Of a DNA stretch of 64,000 bases, positions 34,756 to 45,500 are shown one piece after another. Within the stretch, counting starts at the first letter, position 1. Every line of letters begins with the position of its first letter. The translations under genes were made by a program, and so were the position numbers. The notes under the pieces are model-generated. The model saw only the letters and a program-made list of their open reading frames with translations, made no database searches and had not been told where the DNA came from. Source of the stretch: Methylobacterium sp. 77 (GTDB taxonomy: Bacteria; Pseudomonadota; Alphaproteobacteria; Rhizobiales; Beijerinckiaceae); contig NZ_KB910516.1 in assembly GCF_000372825.1 (NCBI RefSeq), positions 3,919,145-3,983,144 of the forward strand. The letters run 5' to 3'.

Positions 34756-36138
34756 TCAGGCCCGCGCACTGGCCCTCTGCCGGTCGGCGAGGAGCGATTG
34801 CGCGATCTCATGCCCTCGCATGACCAGGATCGACAAGAGGGTATCGCTCAGGCCGTGGGTCGGCTCGCTGAATCCCTGGAGGTAGATGGCGGCCTCGAAG
34901 CCGGGGCGGGTGGCGAGGCGGTAATCGCGCCCGATGGTGCCGTCGGTGAGGTGCGGGGTGAGTGCCGGCATGATGGTCTCGAGGCGGTCGCGGCGATAGC
35001 CCGTGGCCAGGATCACGGCGTCGTAGGGCTCCCGCGCGGTGAGGCCGGTGGCGGCATCCAGGGTTTCGAGGACGACCGCGCCGGCTTCCTCCACGGCCCC
35101 GACGACGGTGGTCCTCGGCCTCAGGGCATGGCGATGCGCGCCGCAGACCTTCTGCTGGTAGAGGAGGTCGAAGATCCGCGTCAGCAGGTCGGTGTCGATC
35201 ACCGAGTAGTTGGTGCCGCGGAACTCGTCGATGATGGCCCGGCGATGGGTCTCGGGCTGGCCGTAGACGAAGTCGGTGAAGTCCGGGTTGAAGATCTCGT
35301 TGACGAACGGGCTGTCGTCGGCGGGCTTCAGCGCCTGGCCGCGGAAGATCATCGAGACGTCCGCATTCGGGATGCGGCTCTGGAGGTCGAGGAAGAGCTC
35401 GGCCGCGGTCTGCCCGGCGCCGATGACGGCGATGCGCGGCCGGCGCGCGGAATCGGTTGGCAACGGAACGCCGTCGATCCGCGACAGGTAGCGCGAGGAA
35501 TGGAAGATCCGGGCGCTCCCCTGCAGCTTGTCGAAGACCGGCAGGATGCGCGGCTCGCCGCCCGTCGCGAGGATGACGGCGCGGGTCCGCCTCCTCTGCT
35601 CGCGGCCATCGGCCGTGCGCGAATGGACGAGGAGGTGGCGGATGGCGTCGCCGCGTCCCTCCGGCTCCACGGCCAGCACCGTGTCGCCGTAGTCGCAGCG
35701 ATCGGCGAAATGCCCGGCGACCCAGCGCAGATAGGCGTTGAACTCGATCCGGCTGGGGAAGAACGACTTGCGGTTGATGTAGTCGATCAGCCTTCCATGG
35801 ACGTGGAGGTAGTTGACGAAGGTGTAGGGGCTCGTCGGGTCGCGCAGGGTGACGAGGTCCTTCAGGAAGGAGATCTGCATGCCGCTATCGGGCAGCAGCA
35901 TCCCGCCATGCCAGACGAACTCGCCTTGGCGCTCGAGGAAGCGCACGCGCGGCTGGTGCCCCCTGCGCCGTCCAGCTTCGTCGAGGGCGATGGCGAGCGA
36001 CAGGTTCGACGGCCCGAAGCCGACGCCGAGCGCATCGTAGACCGGGGCGTCGTCCTCGTCCCCGCGCATCGGGGCCTCGTCCCGGAACAGTCCGCGCGAG
36101 GGGAAGGAGGTCTCCGAGGGGTCGTAGGATTCCGTCAT
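34756..36138 (-). CDS. L-ornithine/L-lysine N-monooxygenase (siderophore hydroxylase)
   Basis: This 460-residue flavin- and NADPH-dependent enzyme hydroxylates the side-chain amine, the first step to a hydroxamate. It has the FAD-binding GVGFGPSNLSLA, the conserved WHGGMLLPDSGMQISFLKDL and LRDPTSPYTFVNYL, the NADPH-binding VIGAGQTAAE, and the C-terminal DAVILATGYR. These match SidA/PvdA-type ornithine N5-hydroxylases; lysine cannot be excluded. A GGAGGT ribosome site lies before the ATG at 36138 (GTG at 36141 is possible). It is divergent from the MbtH/NRPS genes and lies 21 bp upstream of the ATPase gene on the same strand. Confidence 0.94.
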   Translation of the reverse strand: MTESYDPSETSFPSRGLFRDEAPMRGDEDDAPVYDALGVGFGPSNLSLAIALDEAGRRRGHQPRVRFLERQGEFVWHGGMLLPDSGMQISFLKDLVTLRDPTSPYTFVNYLHVHGRLIDYINRKSFFPSRIEFNAYLRWVAGHFADRCDYGDTVLAVEPEGRGDAIRHLLVHSRTADGREQRRRTRAVILATGGEPRILPVFDKLQGSARIFHSSRYLSRIDGVPLPTDSARRPRIAVIGAGQTAAELFLDLQSRIPNADVSMIFRGQALKPADDSPFVNEIFNPDFTDFVYGQPETHRRAIIDEFRGTNYSVIDTDLLTRIFDLLYQQKVCGAHRHALRPRTTVVGAVEEAGAVVLETLDAATGLTAREPYDAVILATGYRRDRLETIMPALTPHLTDGTIGRDYRLATRPGFEAAIYLQGFSEPTHGLSDTLLSILVMRGHEIAQSLLADRQRASARA

Positions 36139-36335
36139 CACCGAACCTCCATTCCTGTGCCGGGCCGAGTCGCGCCGGGCAAACGCGCGTTCCGCCGGCA
36201 GCCGTCAGGCAAAGGGACGTTCGGGCGGGGGACGGATTTAGGAGCCGCCGCGAAAAACTGTGCGCCACCGCTAAATTTCGGCGCGCCGCCACCGTCTTGA
36301 GCTTCGACACCGGCCCATTCGCGGAGCACGACGCC
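36139..36335. promoter_or_regulatory. Divergent promoter region of the siderophore genes
   Basis: The 197 bp between the hydroxylase and MbtH genes must hold promoters for both directions. It has a few AT-rich spots (GGATTTAGGA and GCTAAATTTC) that could be iron-regulator half-sites, but no clear palindrome is visible. Confidence 0.4.
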
Positions 36336-36551
36336 ATGGCTATCGACGACAGCGAAGCGACGTTCCTCGTCGTGATCAACGGCGAGGAGCAATACTCGGT
36401 CTGGCCCGCCCACCGCCCGGTTCCGGCCGGGTGGAGCGCCATCGGCTTCTCCGGTCCCCGTGCCGCCTGCCTCGCCCATATCGAGACGGTCTGGACCGAC
36501 ATGCGGCCCCTGAGCCTGCGCCGCGCCCTCGACGGCGAAGCCCGCGCCTGA
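36336..36551 (+). CDS. MbtH-like NRPS chaperone
   Basis: The 71-residue protein matches the MbtH family: FLVVINGEEQYSVWP, PAGWSAIGFSGPRAACL, and HIETVWTDMRPLSLR. MbtH proteins bind and activate adenylation domains. The ATG at 36336 gives the classic N-terminus, with a GGAG ribosome site about 9 nt upstream. It lies just before the NRPS gene. Confidence 0.95.
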   Translation: MAIDDSEATFLVVINGEEQYSVWPAHRPVPAGWSAIGFSGPRAACLAHIETVWTDMRPLSLRRALDGEARA

Positions 36552-36570
36552 CCATCGCGCCCCCGTTTCG

Positions 36571-39500
36571 ATGACATCCCCAGGACATCCGATGACCGAC
36601 GGTCTTCCGCGCGCGCCGCTGGCGGTTCCGCCCGCATCCGACCTCGTCAGCCACCTGCGCTGGCTCGCGGAGACGCACGGCACCGTCCCGGCCCTCCAGT
36701 TCCTGGACGACCCGTCCCTGGGCGAGGTCACCGTCACCTATGCGGACCTCCACGCGCGGGCGCGGGCCATCGCCGCGCGGCTGCGGCGGTCGGCGAGCCC
36801 CGGCGACCGGGTCTGCCTGCTGCTCGATACCGGGCTCGACTACGTCGCGGGGTTCTTCGGCTGCCTCTATGCCGGGCTAATCGCCGTCCCGGTCTTCCCG
36901 CCCGAGCCGCGCCGGGCGCAGCACCAGGCGCGTATCGCCGCCATCATCGGGGATGCCGAGCCGGCCATCGTCCTCGTCCATCGCGGCGACGCGGATTCCG
37001 TCCAGGCGATGCTCGCCGCATCGGCCCGTCCCGGCGCGGTCGTGCCGGTGGAGGATATCGGCTCAGAGGATTTCGGCTGGATCGAGACCGCGCCGTCCCC
37101 GGAGACGGTGGCCTTCCTGCAATACACGTCGGGCTCGACGGCGGCACCGAAGGGCGTGATCGTCAGTCACGCCAACCTCGTGGCCAACGAGCTCCTGATC
37201 CGGAACGGGTTCGGGTTTCGCCCCGACGACGTCATGGTGAGCTGGCTGCCGCTCTATCACGACATGGGTCTGATCGGCGGCATGCTGCAGCCGATCTACA
37301 CGGGCATCCTGGGCGTCCTGATGTCGCCCAAGCACTTCCTCGGCCGCCCGGCGCGCTGGCTGGAAGCCATCCACCGCTATCGTGGGACGGTGAGCGGCGG
37401 TCCCGATTTCGCGTTCCGCCTGTGTCAGGACAGGGTCGATGCCGAGACCGTCGCGCGGCTCGACCTGTCGAGCTGGCAGATCGCCTTCTCGGGCTCCGAG
37501 ATGGTCCGCGCCTCGACCATGGCGGATTTCGCCGCGCATGTCGCTCCCGCCGGTTTCGACATCCGCGCGCTGAGGCCGTCCTACGGCCTGGCGGAGGCGA
37601 CGTTGTTCCTCACCGCCGGCGAGCGGGGCGAGGGCATGCGCTCCCTCGACCTCGATCCCGCCATCCTCGCCGAAGGCCGTGCCGCGGCGGCGGCGGCGGG
37701 CACGCGACTGGTGGATTGCGGCTTCGCGCAGCCGGATCATCCCCTTCACATCGCCGGTCCGGACGGGGCCAGCCTGCCGGAGGGCCAAATCGGCGAGGTG
37801 GTGGTGTCCGGCCCCAGCCTCGCCCAGGGCTATTGGCGCAACCCGGAGGCGACGGCGGCCGCCTTCGTCGAGCGGCACGGAGTCCGGAGCCTAAGGACCG
37901 GAGACCTCGGCTTCCTGCTCCGAGGCCGTCTCTTCCTCGTTGGCCGCGAGAAGGACCTCATCATCCTGCGCGGCCAGAACGTCTACCCGCAGGACGTGGA
38001 GCGGGTCGTCGAACGGAATGTCGACATCCTGCGCCAGGGGCGCATCGCCGCCTTCTCCATCGACCGTGACGGAAGCGAGGGCATCGGCGTCGCGGTGGAG
38101 ATCTCTCGGACCGTCCAGAAGCTCGCCGCGCCCGAGGCGCTCGCCGCCCTGGTATCCGAGGCCGTCGCCGACGCCTTCCTCGAGACCGCTCGCGTCGTCG
38201 TTCTCCTCAATCCCGGCGGCCTGCCGCGTACCTCGAGCGGGAAGATCCAGCGCGGTGCCGCGCGGCGCGGCTGGGAGGCCGGCACCCTCGACGCCTATGC
38301 GGTGGTGGAGGATGGCCGCCGCGTCGATGCCGAGGCGGCACCGACGCTCGCCCGAACCTCTCCCATGAGCGCGCTCGACGGGCGCGTCGCAGCGATCTGG
38401 TCCGCCCTTCTCGACCGCCGGGATCTGACCCGCGACAGCCATTTCTTCGCGCTGGGCGGCAATTCGATCGGGGCCATTCGCATGCTCACGGAGCTTCGCA
38501 CCTCCCTCGGCGTCGCGATCCCGCCGCAGACCCTGTTCGCTCATCCAAGGCTCGGAGCCTTCGCCGACGCGGTGGGCGCCGAGATCGCGGCCGGCACCAA
38601 AGCCATCTTCATCCCGCCGGCCTCACGCGAGGCGGCCTTGCCCCTGTCGCCGGCGCAGGAGCGCCTCTGGTTCGAGGCCGAGTTCGGCGACGACGAGTGT
38701 CACCACATCGCCGGTGGGATTCACCTGCGCGGATCCCTCGACCGGAGCGCCCTTAAGCGCAGCCTCGATGCCCTGGTCGCACGGCACGACGCCTTCCGCA
38801 CGCATCTGCAACGCCAACCCGATGGCCGCGCCGAGCAGAAAATAGAAGCCGGCTACATATTACCCTTAGCCGACATCGACCTGACGGGCGTCCCCGCGGA
38901 TTCCCGCGACGGGCGGTTCACCGACCTCTGCCGAGAGGAGGCCGAGCGGCCCCTTACGCGCGCCGGCGGAGCCCTCGCGCGCTTCGCCCTGGTCCGGCTC
39001 GAGGAGGTCCATCACGTCCTCCTCGTCACCCTGCACCACATCGTCTCAGATGGCTGGTCCATGGCGGTGATCCTGCGCGAATGGCCGGCTCTGTACCGGG
39101 CGGAGACCGAGGGCCGGCCGGCCGATCTGGCCCCGCTCACGATCCAGCCCGCCGATCTCGCCGCCTGGCAGGCGAGCGCCACACGCGCCGAGGCGATGCA
39201 GGCCGATCTCGCCTGGTGGCGCGAACGCCTCGGCGATGCCGAACCCGACCTGTCCCTCACCGACCGGCGCAGAACTGCAGGAATCCCCGATCGCGTTCAC
39301 CGGCATGGATTCCCGATCGGCGAGGACACGAGCCGCCGGGTCGCGGCCCTCGCGGGCGAGACCGGCACGTCGCCCTTCGCGATCCTGCTCAGCGCCTTCG
39401 CCCTGTTCCTCCACCGCTACGGCGACAGCCGGGCCCTGCGCATCGCGATGCCGGTGGCGGGTCGCCACCTGCCGGGCGTCGAGCATCTCGTCGGCGTGTT

Positions 39501-42500
39501 CGTGAATACGCTGGTTCTGCCCCTGACCATCGATCCGGCCTTGCCCGGCTGCGATGTCGTGAGCCGGACATGGACGGCGCTCACCGACGCGCTGGCGCAT
39601 CAGGACCTGCCCTTCGAGCGACTGGTGGAGGCGCTTCAGCCGGAGCGCATTCCGGGCCGGGCGCCGCTCGCCCGCGTGATGATCAGTCAGCAGCCGGCGG
39701 CGCTCGGCGCGTTCGGCGAGGCCGCCGGCCTGACGCTGGAGGCGTTCGGCCGCGATACCGGCACCCCGGCCTACGACCTCGTGCTGGAAGTGGCGGAGAC
39801 GGGCGGGAGCCTGTCGGCCACCTTCGCTTATTCCGAGGCCCTGTTCGACAAGGCCGCCATCGCCGGGTTCGAGCGGGGTTACCTCGCCCTTCTCGACGGC
39901 CTCACCGGCATTCCGGCCGATCGCGTCGACACGCTTCCCCTTGTGAGCGCGTCGGCGCTGGCGGCTTTGTCGGCGCCGTATCCGGACGGGATGCCGCTGT
40001 CGGATGCGCTTGTGCCGGAGCTGATCGGCGAGGCGGCTTTCGCCGATCCCGACGCCCCGGCGGTGATCTGCGGTCCCCGCACCACCTCGTTCGGCGAACT
40101 CGACCGGGCCGCCAACCGCCTCGCCCATCGCCTGATCCGCGCTAGCGTCGGCCCCGAGACCGTGGTCGCGGTCGCCCTGTCGCGCGGCCCCGACCAGATC
40201 GCCGCCTTCCTCGCCATCCTCCGGGCCGGCGGCGCCTTCCTGCCCCTCGACCCCGCCCAGCCGCGGCCTCGCCTCGCCGCCCTGCTGCGCGATGCCGGGG
40301 CCCGCCTGCTCCTCACCCAGGGCACGGCCCTCGACGGTTTGGCGAACGAGGCCGGGCTGGGCGATCTCACCAGTCTCGACCTCGATACCCTCGACCTGTC
40401 GTCCGAGCCCGCGAGCGCCCCGTCCCGCATCCCCCATCCGGACCAGCTCGCCTACGTCATCTACACCTCGGGCTCGACCGGCGCCCCGAAGGGCGTCGCC
40501 GTGGCGCACGGCCCCCTTGCCCGGCACGTGCGCGCCACCGGCGCCGTCTACGGCACCAGCCGCCACACCCGCGAGCTCCACGTCCTGTCGATGAGCTTCG
40601 ACGGGGCGCAGGAGCGCTGGATGGTGCCGCTGGCCTTCGGCGGCTGCGTCGTGCTCAAGCCGGACGGGCTGTGGACCCCGCGCGAGGCCCTCGACGCGAT
40701 GGAGCGTCACGGCGTCACCCATGCGGGCTTCCCCACCGCCTACATGCACCAGCTCGCCCTCGAGGCGGCAACCGGCCCGCGCCCGACGCGGCGCTCCTAC
40801 GCTTTCGGCGGCGAGGCTTTGTCGCGCGAGAGCTTCGCGCTGATCGGCCGTGCGCTCGATCCGACGCTGCTGATCAACGGCTACGGCCCGACCGAGACGG
40901 TGATCTCGCCGCTGGTCTGGCGGGCGCAGGCCGGGGCCGCGGTGGAGGGGGCCTATGCCCCGATCGGCCGGGCGGTGGGCGAGCGCCGGGCCTACATCCT
41001 CGACGCGGCGCTGCAGCCGGTGCCGGTGGGGGTCACCGGGGAACTGCATCTGGGCGGCGACGGTCTGGCGCGCGGCTATCTCGGCCAGCCGGGCCAGAGT
41101 GCGGACCGGTTCATCCCCGATCCGTTCCCTGAGCTGTCGGGCCGGCCCGGCGGGCGTCTGTATCGGACCGGGGACCTGGCGCGCTGGCGGGCGGACGGCA
41201 CGGTGGAATATCTCGGCCGGGCCGACGCGCAGGTGAAGCTGCGCGGGTTCCGGATCGAACTCGGCGAGGTCGAGGCGGCGCTGCTGGCGCAGGAGACGGT
41301 GGCGGGGGCGGCGGCGAGCCTGCGCCGGGGACCGGCCGGGCCGATGCTGGTGGCTTATGCGGTGGCGGCGCCCGGGGCGGCGCTCGACCCGTCCGCGATC
41401 CGGGCGGATCTGGCCCGTCGGCTGCCGGATTACATGGTGCCGAGCCGGATCGTGGCGCTGGACCGTCTTCCGCTAACGCCCAACGGCAAGCTCGACCGCG
41501 CCGCCCTGCCGGAGCCCGAGCCGCCGGCGGAGACGGGAGGCGGGGCGCTGCGCCCGCTCGATCCCACCGAGACCATCGTCGCCGCGATCTGGGCCGAAGC
41601 CCTCGGCCTCCCCGCCATCCCGCCGGATCGAAACTTCTTCGAGGCCGGCGGCGACTCGATCCTCAGCCTCCAGATCGTCGCCCGTCTGCGCGAGGCCGGC
41701 TTTGCCGCGACGCCGCGCCAGATCTTCGAGCATCAGACCGTCGCGGCGCTCGCTCGCGCCATCGCGCCGCTCGATGCTACGGCGACGACGGTTGCCGTGC
41801 CGGAAGGCCCCGCTCCGCTCACTCCGATCCAGCACTGGTTCTTCGAACAAGCGATGCCGCGCCGGGACCATTGGAACCAGTCCCTCGAACTCGATGCGCG
41901 CGGCACCCTCGACGCCACTCGCCTCGGCGCGGCGCTGACGGCGCTCGTCGCCCATCACGAAGCGCTGCGCTACGCGTTCGGCCGGGATGCGAACGGGGCC
42001 TGGATTCAGGAGCCGGTCTCGCCCGACCGCCTCCCCGAGCCGCTCTCGACGGTCGCGGTGGAGAGCGACGACGAGGCGCGGGCCTGCTTCCTCGTCGCCG
42101 AGCGCAGCCTCGATCTCACCGACGGGCGTGTCTTCGCGGCGGTTCTCGCGACCCTGCCCGGCGGGCGCCAGCGCCTGCTTCTCACCGCCCACCATCTGGT
42201 GGTGGATGCCGTCTCGTGGCGCATCCTCGTCTCCGATCTCGACCGGCTCTATCGCGGCGACGCAGCGGGGCTCGCGCCCGCGACGCCGTTCCGGGCCTGG
42301 GCCCATCGCCTGCGGGATCACGCGGATGAGATCGGCGGCCAGGGCGAGGCCTGGGCGGCGGCCCTCTCCGGCCCGGTCGCCCGGCTCCCCGTCGACCATC
42401 CCGACGCAGCGCGCGATCAGCGTCACGCCCGGGCGACCAATCTGACCCTCGACGCCTCGGCCGTGGCCGGCCTCGATCGCCTGCGCAAAGCCTATCGGAT

Positions 42501-45500
42501 GCGGCTCGACGAGGTGATTCTGTCCGGCCTCGCCCGCGCCGTGGCCGCATGGGCGGGGCAGGGGAGACTGGGCGTGACGCTGGAGCGTCATGGCCGCGAC
42601 GGTGAGGCCGCGAGCCTCCCCCTCGACCGGACCATCGGCTGGTTCACCACCCTGGTTCCCGTCCATCTCACGCTCTCGGGCGATCTCCCGCGCGATCTGA
42701 AGTCGACGAAGGAAGCGGTGCGCGGCGTTCCCGGAGACGGGGCGGGCTTCTCCGTCCTGCGCAGCCTCGGCACACCATCCGAGCAGGCGCGCCTCTCCGC
42801 CCTGTCCTGGCCGGACCTCACCTTCAACCATCTCGGCGATGTCGGCGACATCGATGCCGGCGCCCTGTTCAGCCTCGATGCCGAGGCGATGCGGCTGTCG
42901 GCGGATCCCGCCGCTCCCTTGGGGTCCGAACTCGTCGTCGACAGCTTCCTGCGGAACGGCGCGCTCACCCTGCGGCTCGGCTATGGCGGCGCGCGCTTCG
43001 AGGCCTCCGCCATCGATCGCCTCGCGGACGCCCTGAGACGCGAACTCGGCGGCCTCGCCGCGCACGGCCTTGACCCTTCAGCCGGGGGCGCGACGCCCTC
43101 GGACTTCCCCCTCGCCGCACTGACCCAGGATAGTATCGACGGCCTCGACCTGCGGAACGCGGAGGACGTCTACCCGCTGACCCCGACCCAGGGCGGCATC
43201 CTGTTCCATGCGCTCGCCGCGCCTGAGTCCGGCCTCTACGTCAACCAGCTCGGCGTCACCCTTCGCGGCCTCGATCCCGAGCGTTTCGCGGCGGCCTGGC
43301 GGGCGGCCGTCGCGCGCCACCCGATCCTGCGCACGAGCGTCCTCTGGACCGGCGACCTCGACGCTCCGCTCCAGTGCGTCCACGCCTCGGCGGACCTGCC
43401 GGTGACGTGCCTCGACCTGTCGGACGCGGTCGACGCGGATCTCGACACGATCGCGCAGGCCGAGCGAGCCAGGGGCTTCGACCTCTCCCGCCCGCCGCTG
43501 ATGCGCCTGCTCATCGTCGCGCTCGGCCAGGACCGGCACCAGCTGATCTGGACCTGTCACCATCTCCTCCTCGACGGATGGAGCAATGCCCGCCTGATCT
43601 CCGAGGTGCTGCGCCACTATGCCGGCGAGACGATCGCGCCGCCGTCCCGGTTGTTCCGCGACCATCTCATCCGGCTGTCGCGGGTCGACCGCGGAGCCGA
43701 CGAGCGGTTCTGGCGCGAGGCCCTGGCACCGCTCGACGAGCCGAGCCTGATCGCTCCGGCCTTGTCCGGCGCGGCGGGAGCGAGCGGGCACATCGCCATC
43801 GACACGGCGCTCGGCGAGACCCGCGCGGACCGTCTCCAGGCTTTCGCCCGACGCGAGACGGTGACGCTGAACACGGTGTTCGAGGCGGCATGGGCGCTGA
43901 CCCTGGGCCGGTTCACCGGGCGCTCGACCGTGGCGTTCGGAATCACCGGATCGGGCCGGCCGCCGGAAGACGGCGGGATGCACGAGGTGCTCGGCCTGTT
44001 CATCAACACGGTGCCGCGCTGCGTCACCCTCGCCCGGCACCTATCGGTCTCGGATTGGCTGCGCCGGCTGCAAGGCGAGGCGGCCGCCTTGCGCGACAAC
44101 GATCTCGCCGCCCTCGCCGAGATCCAGGCCTGGGCCGGGCGGAGCGGGCAGCCGCTCTTCGACAGCCTCCTCGTCGTCGAGAATTATCCCCTCGACGCCG
44201 TCGTCCGGGACCGCAGCCTCGGCGGGCTGGAATTCGGCCCGGTGTCGACGCTGGAGGCCACCGACGTCCCCTTGACCCTGTCGCTGCTCCTCGACGGCAG
44301 CCCGCGCCTCACCTGGAGCGTCGATCGGGCCCGGATCGCCGCCGACGAGGTTCATCGCCTCGCCGCACATCTGCTGCATGTCCTCGACGCGCTGATGGAC
44401 GCGCCCGGCGAGCCCCTGGACGCGCTCACGCTGGTGATGCCGGAGGAGTTCGCCCGGGCACGAAACCGAGCCGCCGCGCTCCGACCCTCACCCGTCGCGC
44501 CGGCGATCCACATCAGGATTGCCGAGCAGGCGAGGCGTCGCCCCGACGCGGTCGCCGTCACCTGCGAGGGTGGGACGGCGACCTATGCCGAGATCGAGGC
44601 GCGGGCCGCGCAGGTCGCCCGACGTCTCGTCCGTGACGGCGTGCGGCCGGGCGATCTCGTCGGTCTCTGCGCCGAGCGCTCGATCTCCCTCGTCGTCGGG
44701 ATCCTGGCGATCCTGAAGAGTGGAGCCGGCTACGTTCCGCTCGATCCGAGCTATCCGGTCGATCGCCTGGGCTTCATGCTCGCCGATTCCGGTGCCCGGC
44801 ACGTGCTCGCCATGGCGGGTCTCGCCGCCGGCCTGCCGGAGGGCGGCCCCGAGCCGATCCTGCTCGACGGCGGAGGAGTGACGGAGGACGGGGACACGCC
44901 CCTGCCTCCCGCCCCTCACCCGGAGCAGCCGGCCTATGTGATCTACACGTCGGGCTCCACCGGCCAGCCGAAGGGCGTCGTCGTCACCCACGCCAACGCG
45001 GCGCGGCTCCTGACCACCACCCAGGCCGATTTCGGCTTTGCCCAGGACGATGTCTGGACCCTGTTTCACGCCTACGGGTTCGACTTCTCGGTCTGGGAGA
45101 TCTTCGGCGCGCTCTGCCACGGCGGACGCCTCGTCGTGGTGCCGCGCGACGTGGCGAGAGCGGCGGATGCGTTCCTCGACCTTCTCGTCCGCGAGGGCGT
45201 CACGGTGCTGAACCAGACGCCGTCCGCCTTCCGGCCATTGATGCAGGCCGCTCTCGCCCGGCCCAGGGGCCTCGCCTTGCGCCACGTCGTGTTCGGCGGG
45301 GAAGCCCTCGATGTCGCTGGGCTAAAACCGTGGTTCGCGCATTTCGGCGATGCCGCCCCGCGCCTCGTGAACATGTACGGCATCACCGAGACGACGGTTC
45401 ACGTGACCTACCGGCCCCTCGTCGCCGTCGATGCAGCGGGGGCCGATAGTCCCATCGGCGAGGCGCTGCCCGACCTCACCCTGCACCTGCTCGACGCGTC